From contig NC_087257.1 in assembly GCF_037042905.1 (NCBI RefSeq), forward strand, positions 29,720,001 to 29,784,000: a stretch of 64,000 nt of DNA, read 5' to 3'. Below are positions 23,101-36,500 of this stretch, in pieces (position 1 is the stretch's first letter; each line of letters starts with the position of its first letter). The DNA comes from Lytechinus pictus (Eukaryota; Echinodermata; Echinoidea; Temnopleuroida; Toxopneustidae). A program made the translations under genes and the position numbers. The notes beneath the pieces were generated by a model. The model was given only the letters and a program-made list of their open reading frames with translations, was not told the DNA's origin and did no database searches.

Positions 23101-26100
23101 GAATAACTGTTTGAATCTTGTGTAATGTAAGGGTAATGTTAGGGTAATGTAAGAGCCTCGTAAATATTTTGAAATTAATAACGTTAATAATTTACTAATA
23201 TATTTTTCGGTTGACTACTTCCTTGTTCAGTTGTTACTCAATCGAATTCGGTTATTGTAATGTTAATAACTTGATTCTTTATTAGATGTTTCTATTGGGT
23301 TTTAACATTCCGCTACAAATCCTACACTCAATGGCTCCATTACTATGTTTTAAGCAATAATATATGGACATTATCTTGATTTCGAGATTTCGACTGAGTA
23401 CCTACCAGTAGAAAAGAAATCCACTTTTATATTGATTTGTTGATTGCACCATTGCAAACATAAATAGGTTGCAATTTACGACAACCCACACTTGTAGGCT
23501 GCTGTAAAAATTGTTATTAGGATGTGATGATATCTACATTTATCTTTATATAAAAAAAAATCACGATGAAAAAGTTCAATATTTGAATTGAATAAATTGT
23601 ATTTAGATTGTTTATTAGGAAGATTTCATAGCAGCCGAGGCTGAATCTCGAAATCTTTTAAAACGTGAAATATGCATGTATTGTAACCATTATATATTAA
23701 GTGCATGAATGATCTAAGTGATTATGTGTAAATATAAAATAGGATCAGAGAATATCCATGTATAGTTATATGTTTAACCAAATACAGTTATCTTTACCAT
23801 GTGCTCATTTATATAATTTGAATCGGGATAAAGAAAAACATGCTTAACAGTTCAACATTTTCCGAAAAGCTCAATTAACGAAAATCAAAAGAATAATTTG
23901 TGGGTAGGCCTCTAAATACAAGCAATGTTTACTTTCTACATGTTCTAAGTCTAGTTGTGCGTTGTACCTATGTAGTAAACATTTCAATAAATATGTAGTT
24001 AAACGAAATTGGATTTTTGTTGTAATTTAGTTTGTATGGATTGAAAGAGCGAGGTTGTTCAAGATTTGAAAGAAAATTGACATACCCGGATTAATCTATT
24101 CGTTTGAATGATATTTTTTCAAACTTATTGAAAAGATTAGATTGATCGGTTGAGTCATGCATGAGTAATCAAAGATTGAATTAAAAATGACAATTTGTTT
24201 AAGTCACAAGAGTCGTTTTTCAGATTGTGTTTATACAAAGTTGGGCGAAGATTGTTTTTGGTGAAGTTTGGTGATAAAGCTATTTTATTATCCATCATTT
24301 ACCCACTCCACACAAAATTTTGATAACGTATGTTCAGGGTTGAGTGAACACAATTATTTGTGCCGTATCATCATAGGTGTTTATTGTAATACCCTTTATA
24401 ACTAAAAACATGTTAAAATTGGAAAATGTTAGTGGCTCCCCTCCCCCAATTTCTCGCCCCCCCCCCCATTTTCAAAGTCTGGATCCATCATTGATTAGTC
24501 CATAAATTCAACTGATCCTGAGAAATTGTTTGAAAAAGAATGCATTTTGCAATATAAAGATTATTCCTTCCTACGTTTTTAAGTGTGCTCGCTCAACCAT
24601 GAAAGTGTAAAAAGTTCGGAAAGTATGTGGTGATAAAAATGATGGATGATAAAAACGACATCAATGAAGTCACATTTGAAACTGAATTTGCCCCCATTGT
24701 TCACTTTATAACCCCTCAAAATGAGCCTGTGACTTTAAAGATGCCATCCCACCCCTTTGATGCGTGCTCACCCATCCATAAATAAACAAATCGATTTCAT
24801 TTTTGCACAGAATTCTGCCCATAGGTTGATCAACATTACTGCAATATGATATTGCTAAAGGCTGTTTTGAAAAAAAGTTCCATTTTGAATGAATGGGAGA
24901 GGAAATTAAAATTTTAACAAAAGTAAAATGAGGGTTTGTCATGGACGGTTTTTGTTACTTCTGCCAACATTTTTTTTTCATGAAACTTCGCACATGGCTT
25001 TAAAGTGAAACTTTCCAAAAGGCGCGCACATCACAATAATCATTCGATACGACACAGAGTGTTGCCAATTAAGGCCTTGAACTTTCTTATTTGCATAATT
25101 TTCTAATATTGCGTGCTCACTGAAGCATTAAACATCGGGATTTTCATAAAAATCAAATCAAATGAAGTATGCAAGAAGGTTTGTGACAGATATCCATAGT
25201 TAGCAATTGCATTTTTCTAATAACGTAAAAAGGAGCTAATACACATTCCACATGTTCATTCAAGCGTGAATGTTTAATTAAACGCCTTTGAATCATTGAA
25301 GCATGTTGATCGGTCATAAACATAACGGAAAAAAAGATAATTTCAGTTTCCAAAATAAAACAATACCTGCCTATGATATTTGAAAATCGTACTTTTGTTT
25401 GACATTAAATGTTTATTGAACCGTGAAATGAAGAATATTGTTGAAGATACTCTTCCCTAAATAAATGTCATCATATTCGATAATTTTCGACAGAGATGTG
25501 TAAAAAAATATAATTATAGCAAATTTTGACTTGTGTTTATCCAACCGTGAAATTTATCCAAAAAACGTAGTATCGTCTTTTAGAAAATAGCTTTTAAAAG
25601 TCTTCAGACGATTTTTCATAAGAATATGGAATTCGTTCCAACAAAATGGAATCAAAGTCATGATATTTGGCTTGTGACTTTTAAAAAGTGACAATTTTGC
25701 CTTCTGGCGGTGCTCACTGAAGCATGACATAAAATACGTCCGCAACATTCACTAAGAGGGTAGCTTATAAAATTACCTACACGCTCATGTAAAAATAAAA
25801 TATTAAAAACTCCCATTGCTTCGGAAATTATGGATGTTTGTTTAAGGGGGGACTTACTCTTTTTGTTGTGTATATATATTTATTGAGTTGAGTTAACTCG
25901 AGGTGGTATTTCATCAGCACTCGTTTTCTGACAAGTTGGCACAGCTATCAACTTTCCTTATTTTTGATTAGCTGAGAGTTACTTTTACCATAGTAACCAT
26001 CGGTAAAAATTAGCTTAAGAGGTTAAAAAAAGTACGACAGCTACTTCCATGACCCCTTCCCCCTCGAAGTGTAAGCCTTATGCAGTTAACTTAAGTAGGA

Positions 26101-29100
26101 AAATAAGTGTGCCGAACGCTGTTAACGTCACAAGCAGGAGTGGAATGCTTTCAATACATGTAATACATCTTTGTACAGATATTTCAAATGGCACTTCAAA
26201 CGGAATTCATCATAAATCGTATAGGCTCTACTTCGTATAAACCAAACTATATGTGTAAAAGTAGTTCGAAAGTCACAATACATAAGTTTAAAACTGTTAG
26301 GTTGGTAATCTCATTCAAGGTGTACTTCAGTATAAAAAAATGGAAGCGGTAAATCTTAAAAAAATTCGAACAGAAGAAAAAAAACCCATACAAGATGTCA
26401 AGATATATATATATATAGAGAGAGAGAGCTCATTTGAACATATTTCCTCATTGCTTCTGTGAAAAGACCCCGTGTACATTTTCTCGCTGGACTTTTCATG
26501 TGCTTTTAAATTTCAGATTCCTCAATGAAAAAAAATTACAATGAAAACTCTTCATTGTATTTACACTCAAGGAAAATAGAAAAGGGAAGTGAGTATTTTG
26601 GCGGCATTATCAAGTATGATTATACTTTCCTCGCCGTTAAGTGACTAACCGCGATATTGTTGCCTTGAGTTGAAATTGTTGTATGGACTTCCCGAATCAA
26701 AATCAGAAATGCTTTCAATTCAAATGAAATATGGTAGTATTGAGATGGGTTTTTTTTTTTTATACAGCATGAAGGCGTGATTGGTATCAATAAAAATATG
26801 CTTGATCACAATCCATTTTAGAATTCTTTTCTTAATGTTCCATATCAAACTGTTTCGGTGACCTCCGCGATCATTATAATGCTGTTGAAATACATACAAA
26901 GATATCCAAATGTAGTATTTCTAAAAGCATTTCCAGAAAAATTGAAAGGTTTGTGCGTCTTTGGCCACGGTGTTGACAGGCATTATCCTTGTTCTCTTTT
27001 ATATTTGCTATGTTTTTTTAATTTTATTTCAGATAAGGTAAGAGCATTTAAGTATTTAAGGAGTTATCACTTTTTCCATTTTTATGTGTAAGCGCCTTTG
27101 TTTTGCATTCATAAAAAGTTAATTTTTTATTGCGAAACTAAACATAAAAAAAAACAATACGCGTTATTTTACGTAATAACTATTAATTCAGGGGAGGATA
27201 AAGAGAAGGAGAAGGTGCAAAAAAAGAAGGAGGGTAGGAGTATGAATGATCGTGATTATCATGATAATAAAAAAAAAAGGAATCTAAGATGGAAAGTGCA
27301 TGGAAGGAAATAAAATGAATGGCATGAGAGGAAGGAGAAAAGTGATATTAAGTAGACGAAAGAGCGCTTTGACTTAAAGGGACAGTGAGGGAGAAAGAGT
27401 AGTCAAAATATGAGTGTGATGGGGGGGGGGGGGCCCAAACGAAACATATAAACAATATACAAGAAGTAGAAATAATTGTTACAAAAAGCATGTTCAAAAT
27501 ACATAATGGGATAAAGAAAATGAGATTAAGTGGAGAAAGACAAAATAAACTTATAATTAAAACCAAATGAAGAAAATGGAGTCCGTTTTTGTGCAGATAG
27601 TGGAATACTGAATATCCCGTTTTATTGCAAGTCAACAAGACAGAAATTACGCTAGTGATTCATTTCTACATCAGCAATTCTAATTACATGATATGAAAAA
27701 AAATATCAGGACATGCTTTTGAATAAATAATATTTCAGAAAAAATGTTTGTGCAACCTTGTTAATATTTTGAAAATAAAATGTGAAATAATAGAGGATGT
27801 AACAATACAATTCAAAACACATCTGAAATTCTGAATATTTGCCCCTTTTACAATACACATGATTATGTCAATGACATGAACAGATGATTCTTTTAATTTG
27901 TTCCGCCCTTCTCTCTATAATCTCTCTTGAGAATAATGTGTGTGAATGATAGATTCTTGAATCCAGAAGTGTAACTTTATTCACAGTATGATAGCTATTG
28001 TGTGGTAAGAGGCTATGATAATACAAGCTTAACAATCAAATAATTACTTTCACCACATCTATGAATACAAGGTAAGAAAAGTAAAACAATTTATAACCAA
28101 GCAAATTAAATATTATTTATGATTGCATTAACATTAAAAGTTGCATGTCATAACATGACACCTCCCACCCTCCATTTTCAAAAGTTCAAAAACTTCAATC
28201 AATCAAACATTAAAGTTTATGTATATCAGGTCCTGCTGATAGTAAATATAATAGGGTGTAAACGTATATTCCATTGAAGATTGAAATAAAACCATGACAA
28301 CACACAAATATTTAAGGAGACCCTGTTGACCTATTTACAACAATTTCAAGATGCTGGAAAGAATAAATTGGACAATGTTAATAAATATTGATTTAAAAAA
28401 AATGTAAGAGCACACAAATCCCACTGTGACACAAGATAATAAAAATATATTACCTGTTCTTTGGACAAGCACAATATTATTAGATAATTACATCATCAGC
28501 CAATTAATAGAAAATTGAGAAATACTACAAATTTCGAATACATGGATCTTCTTCTTCTATTTTCACATCGAGCTTTATATTGAAACTATTTCTCCTTCAG
28601 GGACATAAAAAAATGTTGTAAAACCTGTAACATTTTTGTATATTTCAGAGGGGAGATAAATATAACTCAGAGCAATACTAGTATATTATTTGAGCTCCTG
28701 ACAAAATAATAAAATAAAAGCATATGATAATTATATCCTTGGTCTTTCTCTTTTTTATTCACTTTGGCAAAAATCTGATCACTTCCTCCCAAACTCCAAG
28801 AATAAAGTGCCAATATATGGAGAGGAAAAAATGTTGAATAAAACAATATAAATGGAAAAAAAATTAAAAGAAAACATAGAAAAGGTGCATGGATAAAACA
28901 AAAATAATTCAAGCACATGTGATTTAAGAGAGTCAAATTTGTGTGGACTCTCACCCAACACAATTATCATGGGTAGGATACCTTATTCACAAAGAATAGG
29001 TCTGTAGGAAAATCAAAAATATATTGACCATTTAGAGTATTGAACAATAAACACAGTATTCATAATGCACCAGATATCTATGACTTAGCTGAGGCGCAGA

Positions 29101-29230
29101 AGAAATAGGAAGTTAAAAGGACTGGAAATATATACTGTATATATATGTATGTATATATATATGTATATATTTCTCTACATCTGTGTTTAAGGCGATTTTT
29201 TCTTCTTCTTTCAATGTTCGTAATGCGCCT
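23100..29230. other. 6-kb AT-rich gene desert
   Basis: Both strands were read for exons, RNA genes and inverted ends and none could be supported; open frames are short and low-complexity. It contains a (TA)n(GA)n stretch at about 26405-26428, a G run at 27421-27434, AT-rich repeats at about 29130-29170, and scattered words like GTGCTCACTGAAGCATGA between 24.5 and 25.8 kb. Confidence 0.5.
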
Positions 29231-29262
29231 TAACGCCCTCTACCTTCGTCTTTACGACTATA

Positions 29263-30080
29263 CAGTGCGTCCCAGAAAAAACGAAACCGAGATTTAGCGA
29301 TGATTTATCATAACATAATCACAAATAAAATAGACAAATGACCTACCAATGTAAAGCTTAGAATCTCCTCTTTCATCTGATATTAATTAGATTATTTCTC
29401 CCTCACGCATGAGTGAGCAAAAACAATTTGAAGAGGGGATACCAAAAAGTCATTTGGCGGGTTGTATCTAGCTTTCAAAAGGAAAACTACATTTTTTGAA
29501 AGTTCAATATCTGCTCTTTAATTGGATACCTCAATTACAGAAAACGGTCAAGAAATAACAAAGTTCTGGTTATTTGAAATAAGGCTTGAATTTCCATAAT
29601 TTCATTAAATAAACTGTTTTCACCGGTTTCCCACAGAAGCTATCGCATGGTTAACAAAAGACTTAATGCATGGCTGATCGTAAACAAAACGGAGTGTCAG
29701 TGAGTTTGAACGCTAGCCTGTAAAACCTCTTAATTTTATGAAATTATTGAAATTCAAGCCTTATTTCAAATAACCAGAACTTTGTTATTTCTTGACCATT
29801 TTCTATAATTGAGGTATCAAATTAAAGAGCAGATATTGAACTTTCAAAAAATGTAGTTTTCCTTTTGAAAGCTAGATACAACCCGCCAAATGACTTTTTG
29901 GTATCCCCTCTTCAAATTGTTTTTGCTCACTCGTGCGTGAGGGAGAAATAATCTAATTAATATCAGATGAAAGAGGAGATTCTAAGCTTTACATTGGTAG
30001 GTCATTTGTCCATTTTATTTGTGATTATGTTATGATAAATCATCGCTAAATCTCGGTTTCGTTTTTTCTGGGACGCACTG
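29263..30080. mobile_element. 818-bp near-perfect palindrome, mariner-type foldback
   Basis: TA pairs flank the ends (29261-29262 and 30081-30082). The tips are CAGTGCGTCCCAGAAAAAAC and its reverse. The two arms are about 345 bp each and differ at only a handful of sites over their whole length; a spacer of roughly 130 bp separates them. TA flanks with a CAGTGCGTCCC-like tip are typical of Tc1/mariner elements. There is no transposase. The high arm identity suggests recent insertion or arm conversion. Confidence 0.75.
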
Positions 30081-30082
30081 TA

Positions 30083-30430
30083 TATGTATTATGACGGAAT
30101 AAACCCATTCATAGACTTCGCCCTTTCGCAGGATGTAGGCATATGGGTAAACTCAATATACCTCGAGCAATATTCCAAAACACATTTTGAAGTTAAAACA
30201 GAATCCTTCTAAACTTACAATGCAGGGGTTGTGGAATGGTAATGAAAGTGAGGGTGGGCTGAGCCTGAAAATAGGAGGGGGGACCTGAACATGGAAAAAA
30301 AGGTGTGGGAAGTGGAGCCCACCCAACCCCCACCCCATTTTTTTAGTAGTCATTATACCATGTAAATCTATCTTACATTTTTTCTGATAAATAACACCCA
30401 TGTGATAAATCAAGCAATACTACACAAATC
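30083..30430. other. Spacer, no gene seen
   Basis: G/C-run-rich sequence with no supported feature. Confidence 0.35.
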
Positions 30431-30439
30431 AAAGTTTAA

Positions 30440-31043
30440 AGGTCAAGTCCACATCAGAAAAATGTTGATTTGAATCAATAGAGAAAAATCAGACAAGCAC
30501 AATGCTGAAATTTTCATCAAAATCGGATGTAAAATAAGAAAGTTATAACATTTCAAAGTTTTGCTTATTTTTCACAAAATAGTTATAAGAACGAGCCAGT
30601 TACATCCAAATGAGAGAGTCGATGATGTCACTCACTCACTATTTCTTTTGTTTTTTATTGTTTGAATTATACAATATTCAAATTTTTTACGAACTTGCTG
30701 ATTAGGACCTCCTTGCCTGAAGCACAAAATGTTGAAATAATGAAATTCCACGTGTTCAGGGAGGAATGAAACTTCATTACACATGACAATGACGAGAAAA
30801 TCAAAATATTTCATATTTCATATAATAAAATACAAAAGAAATAGTGAGTGAGTGATGTCATCAGTTCCCTCATTTGCATACCGACCGAGATGTGCATATA
30901 ACTGTTTTGTGAAATAAAGCGAAACTTTAAAATGTCATAACTTTCTTATTTTACATCCGATTTTGATGATATTTTCAGTGTTATGCTTGTTGAATTTTTC
31001 TCTTTTTATTCAAATCAAGACTTTGTTGGGGTGGACTTGTCCT
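30440..31043. mobile_element. TTAA-type foldback element (family 1), intact
   Basis: TTAA on both sides (30436-30439 and 31044-31047), left tip AGGTCAAGTCCAC, right tip GTGGACTTGTCCT. The arms are about 220 bp around a roughly 170-bp centre. It has no coding frame. Confidence 0.75.
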
Positions 31044-31362
31044 TTAACATGAATTGAAAGATTGTGATTCTTGGTGTTCCCATTTTGTCAATGACATAAT
31101 CAGTTTTAGATTAAATAGCTCTATAAGCCTTTACAAAGCAAATTATTTACAAAATAGGAGTCTAAACTACCAGTTACAAAGTCAAATGTGTTTTGAACAC
31201 AATACAATACATGATCTCTCTCCTCAATAATAGTCATACAACTAAAAAAAAAAGAAAATACAGGGTGCACAGATGACAATATTGTTTAATTTAGCTTTAA
31301 GTTAAATGGTGATTCTCAAATTATAGGAGAAGTGTGTGTCATATCTTGCACCTCTGCCTGGA

Positions 31363-31800
31363 TTCACCTGCCTATAGAATATATTTACACACACACACAC
31401 ACACACACACATACACATAATAATAATAATAACGCAGTTCTTGTATAGCGCATATCACATTATGTCATAACGTCCCTATGCGCTTCCAAAGGACTTGGAT
31501 ATTATTACCCTGGCTTTAGCCCCGCAGCCTTTTACAGCGGGGTGGCATTTCAAGAAATAAATTCCTGCCAGGTACCCATTCACCTCACCTGGGTTGAGTG
31601 CAGCACACTGCGGACGAATTTCTTGCTGAAGGAAATTACGCCATGGCTGGGATTCGAACCCACGACCCTCTGTTTCAAAGTCAGAAGACTAATCCACTGG
31701 GCCACAACGCTCCACACACATACACATGGATTCACCTGCCTATAGAAAGTATTTACACACACACACACACATACACATCAAAAGGCAACTCATTATTTCT
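31363..31800. repeat. CA microsatellite duplicated on both sides of a SINE
   Basis: GGATTCACCTGCCTATAGAA followed by (CA)n occurs at about 31362 and again at about 31728, one on each side of the SINE 31419-31713. Confidence 0.6.
31419..31713 (-). mobile_element. tRNA-derived SINE with 14-bp flanking repeat
   Basis: On the minus strand: GGAGCGTTGTGGCCCAGTGG (A box), GGGTTCGAATCCC (perfect B box), body, then a GCGCTATACAAG tail with (ATT)n. The 14-mer ACACACATACACAT lies directly on both sides (31405-31418, 31714-31727), consistent with a target duplication, though it is microsatellite sequence. Short frames read across it are SINE artefacts. Confidence 0.8.
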
Positions 31801-31837
31801 CATACTGCATTGGAATTATTTATGACTTTTATGACTA

Positions 31838-32145
31838 ACTTTTATACCTATAAGGTAAGAACCACCTTAAAAGAAAACTTGGTGGATCATATAATCATTT
31901 AAATCATTTGCCTATGGAGCAACAGCATAACATAAAACATGGGATTACTAAAACAAAAATCACTTTTTCTATTAAAGCTCATTCCTGCATATAACTTTTA
32001 TACCTATTAGGTAAGATCCACTTTAAAAGAAAAATTGGTGGTTCATATGATCATTGAAATAATTTGCCTATGGAACAACAGCATAACATAAACATGGGAT
32101 TACTAAAAAAAAAATCACTTTTTCTATCAAAGCTAATCCCTGCAT
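31838..32145. repeat. Two-copy tandem repeat, period about 155 bp
   Basis: Copies start at ACTTTTATACCTAT near 31838 and 31993 and share GGTAAGA, CCTATGGA and ACAACAGCATAACATAAA in order. Confidence 0.6.
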
Positions 32146-32616
32146 TATTTACTCTGAATTTCAATTGGAATTTCCTCTCTAAAAGTTACTAAACCTCTTT
32201 GAACCTTCTCATCCATTTTAAGTGTTTAAGTAACAATCACCCAAACTAAATAACTTTTTTTGTAAATAACTAGAAGATACAAAAGTATAATCTTATCCCT
32301 AAAATCATTACAATATTATCTATTTGATAGATAAAGAAGAAAATCAGGAAAGAAACAAAAACATTGAAAGTGTAAAGCTTGAATTCAAATTGCACCTACT
32401 CTATGCATTAATCTCAGATAGCTTTTAAAATATGCAACATAATAATGAAATTTATTGGGTAAAAGCATGCTTTACAAGAGAGTTCCATCATTTACATGTA
32501 GTTATTGATTATGACTTTCCAGAAACATGGTCAGTTCATGAAGTATAATATTTCAAGTCAGATATTTGTATTTCTTTTTATTTCCTAAATCTTAGCCCAG
32601 ATTATGAAAAATGTGC

Positions 32617-33300
32617 CATATAAACCTCTTGCAAGACCAATTTCTACCAAGTCAAACAGAGTTACTAAAAATTAGACTGAGGTATATGCAATACATACCC
32701 CTTGTAAGTCTACTAATTCAAACAAATTTTCTAAAGATTAAATTGAGGCATATGCTATATATATACCTCTTGTAAGTTTACTGAGTCCCAATAGATTTAC
32801 TAAAGATAAAGACTGAGGCATATGCAATACATACCCCTTGTAAGTCTACTGATTCAAACAAATTTTCTAAAAATTAAATTGAGGCATATGCTATACAGTG
32901 CGTCTCCCCCAAAAAACTTAACACTTTTGAAATGGCTGCCAAATAAAAAAATATATCACTTTTGGGGGAAAGACTTGTATATATGGAAAGCCAATAAATT
33001 CTTCTTTCAAATGACACCAAAAAGTTGGAAAACTATTCATGCTTGAGCGAGCACTGCCCACTGAAACATAGGGTATAAGTGTTTCCTCGAAAGTGATATA
33101 TTTTTGATTTGGCAGCCATCTCAAAAGTGTATAGTTTTTTTTTTGGATGCACTGTATATACCTCTTGTAAGTCTACTGTGCCGAGCAGATTTACAACAGA
33201 TTAGACTAGCCCATGTAAGTCTACTGAGTCGAGCAGATTTACAACAGATTAGACTGAGGCATATAGCCCATGTAAGTCTACTAAGTCAAACAGAGTGTTA
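32617..33300. repeat. Minisatellite of ~67-bp units just downstream of ASNS
   Basis: Units carry CTTGTAAGTCTACTGA and GAGGCATATGC (for example 32679, 32744, 32814, 32881). The array lies just 3' of the ASNS stop codon and may fall in its 3' untranslated region. It is interrupted by the MITE 32896-33154. Confidence 0.65.
32896..33154. mobile_element. Mariner-type MITE (259 bp) inside the minisatellite
   Basis: Tips are CAGTGCGTC and GATGCACTG, flanked by TA (32894-32895, 33155-33156). The arms mirror each other for about 70 bp (ACTTTTGAAATGGCTGCC and its reverse). The neighbouring unit at 32750-32775 shows the uninterrupted GCATATGCTATATA sequence, so the target is known. Confidence 0.7.
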
Positions 33301-33310
33301 CCTGGCCCAT

Positions 33311-33544
33311 CTACTGTGCTTCCAATGGTTCTTTGTCACTGACTTCTGATTCTTTATAATGTTTCAGGGTTCTAGCAGAAGGGTCAGTTGCACCAGTCCA
33401 TTTTGGCATCCAGATATAAGGAATCCAATCAGATCGTCCAGGATAGTATTTCTCAAACACCTGTCTGTAGTAATATGCTTCCTTGGAGCGGGGAGGGTTG
33501 AAAGGAAAGCGCTTTGGAGAATCCTCTAGTTGACTGCTAGTTAC
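33311..33544 (-). CDS. ASNS: ASNS coding exon 10 (C-terminus, stop)
   Basis: The acceptor AG is at 33545-33546. It starts in phase 0 and encodes [26 protein letters not shown] and [11 protein letters not shown], and ends at TAG (33313-33311). Confidence 0.95.
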   Translation of the reverse strand, partial: VTSSQLEDSPKRFPFNPPRSKEAYYYRQVFEKYYPGRSDWIPYIWMPKWTGATDPSARTLKHYKESEVSDKEPLEAQ

Positions 33545-36500
33545 CTGTAAATAACAAAAAATCATATTCAAATTGATCCATACTAATGTCAGCGCATGTC
33601 AAATAATCGCTCAAATAAATGCACCATTGCGGACTATTGCACACCATATAACATGAGCTACTTATATCTTCAAGTAAAAATTGGCCAAAGTCCAATAGAT
33701 TCCAGAGGTTTTAAATGATTTTCACTATGCAGATATTTTAAAAGTTTTACTTTCAAGTCTTGCGCATTTTTAAAAACTAAATTTGCAAAGCCCGGGTATG
33801 CGGTTCCGTATATAATTACGCAGCATTTAGTAAGCGCATGTCAGATTTGCACAAAAACGTGATTCCGTGTACAAAATCAATGCAAATTGTGTTTTTCAAC
33901 CAAAAATCATTAATGTATCATGACTATTTTTACTGTTGTTGGTTTAGATGGATTTATTTTAAGTTATTTATGATCACAAAATTGTCCCCAACAAAGTTCA
34001 TAAAAACTATAAAAAGCAACAGTTGGTTAAAAAACACAAGAACTACAAAAACTACTAAAAATTGGCATTCTACTTACTGTATAAAGTGAGTTAAAGGCAA
34101 AAACGTGTATACACAAAAAAATATTGTGGCAAATTTCCTACGCATATTTGCATAATTAATAAAAAATTATAAAATTATAAGCAATTAATTTTTTTTGAAT
34201 GTTACTACAGTCTTCGTAGATTACATTCGGCACTATGCGCATGCAAATTTTAGCGGTGAACCTGCAATCAGCGGGCGAGGTCTCAGGGCAGGGGTCAAAT
34301 TGACCCCCCCCTCCCTGTATATCTTGGTCTGAAATAGCTCAGTTAAAATAGGGAATAGGGTTAAGTTAGATAAACTATTGGAACTTTTTTTTCTTGGGGG
34401 GGGGGGAGGCTTAATCTTTGCAACACAAAAGCCAACTTCAGTTGAAACATCATGAGAATGGATAATGCAATGAAGACAGCTACATTTGAAGAAAATATGA
34501 AAAAAGTGTCCACCTTTTCCCCATGAATGTCAGACTGAACAACTTTTGGATAACAATAAAAATAATTAATTTTTTGCTTTCTATTTCATTTTTATTGTGG
34601 ATTTTGAGAGCTTGCAAATCTTGTACAAACCTGGGTTTCAATGTGTTCTTGTAGGACCTCATACCATGACTTCTGAATGGATGATACTCCATCACTGAAA
34701 GCTTCTTTAGGTCTCCATAAGATCTCTGATGGTAAGAGATCAGTGTCATCAAATGCTTTGCGGAATAGGTACTTCTCAATTCCATTCTTTGGGCATCGTT
34801 TTTCTTTTGGCAAGGACAGGAAGTAGGAGGTGAAATGGTGATCAAGGAATGGACATCGCAGCTCAAGGCTATTAAAGGAATGATGTGAAAAAACTCAAAA
34901 TGTTAAAATGACACCAGAATCTTCACAACTAGCAATTACAAGCTGAAAAGCTTGGAAATTATTTAAAGGAATTAAATTATTTAAGTAAAAAATTTGACAC
35001 CATTTGAACATCTAGTGTTAGAGATCTGTAATGCCACTGGAAATATCTAAAAACTAAAGTCGTTAACTCACTGTTTCCTGGCCTGACAGTTCCTCTAGGC
35101 AAGGACCTGCCAAATAATTTCTTGATGGTATATCAAATTTGCTTTCCCTTAAAAGATGTCTTTGTTGCAGGGATTTCCAATGCCTTTCTGGGATTAGCAA
35201 ATATTCATTCCCTTCTTATTAAAACTGACACCCAATACCAATAATACTGTGATCTACACTGTAGAGAGCTAAAGGCTGCATACTAATAATAATGTAATCT
35301 ACACTGTAGAGTGCTAAAGGCTACATACTAATAATAATGTGATCTACACTGTAGAATGCTAAAGGCTACATACTAAAAATAATGTGATCTACACTGTAGA
35401 ATGCTAAAGGCTGCATACTAATAATAATGTAATCTACACTGTAGAGTGCTAAAGGCTACATACTAATAATAATGTAATCTACACTGTAGAATGCTAAAGG
35501 CTGCATACTAATAATAATGTGATCTACACTGTATAATGCTAAAGGCTGCATACTAATAATAATGTGATCTACACTGTAGAGTGCTAAAGGCTGCATACTA
35601 ATAATTGGGACCTATCGCAAACCTCACGGACGCTAATATTAGGGTCCCCACAAAAGTTGACGCTTAATCATACACTTGATTTTTAAGATTGATTGTACAT
35701 TATAGTCAATAGAATCAAACATAGAAAACTGCTCTACAATCAATGCTAAGCTTTGTGTTACAGGGGGTTACAGGCCCTACAGACCTGCTTTTCGTGTGCA
35801 AAATTCTTTCCTGCGACACCCGCACCATACATGCATGTATACATTACGACTGATAGTCATCATCGTATTGATTATGACATATGGATAAGAAAGTGGTTTT
35901 TCAAACAAATCGAGTACATATTGAGTGAGGAAAAAGTTACTGAATTAAGGCTTAGATATAGATCATTACAGTCCATCGAATCGATATTGCATTTAATGTG
36001 GATTATTGGTGGATCACTGGCAATTGATTCCATGGGTCAGATCACCTCTCCAGCCGAAACCATTTCGCACGCATTGATATGTACACAGCATGCAGTAGGC
36101 CAAATTCGTCTGAACTTCAGTCGATTTTGCGGGGTTTTTTCTTTTTTTTACTCCTTCTACACAAACGATACGCCTCTAGCACACAATGTAATGGGCATTA
36201 AATTTTACTTTCCCCAGAAATGGGGGATTAGATTCAAGTTCCCGGGGGGACCACTTCCATTGATAAGTGGATACCAGGCGCGACCATGGGGTTTCGAAAA
36301 TCACCCTAAACAAGGGAAGCAAGTCTTTTCCAGATTATGAAAATGCATCTCTTAACAAGTATTTAGCTTGTAAAACCCTACAAGTATTGGAAATATATCC
36401 CCCTTTTCAGTATTTCAAACATCGTTTTTGACTCCCTTATAACGTTACATATAGGCCTATACGTAACGTAAAAAAACTCTTTCCCTTTTTACGCGTAGTT

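Noticed and set aside
26049..27313. Short + strand frames in the gene desert
   Set aside because: Low-complexity Lys/Glu or mixed composition, no splice context and no family resemblance.
31542..31825. Short frames on both strands around 31.6 kb
   Set aside because: They translate the SINE body, including its B box; the same peptides appear in the SINE at 18209.
35753..36340. 195-codon open frame on the + strand
   Set aside because: It lies across composite element copy 3, and the other three copies do not keep the frame.
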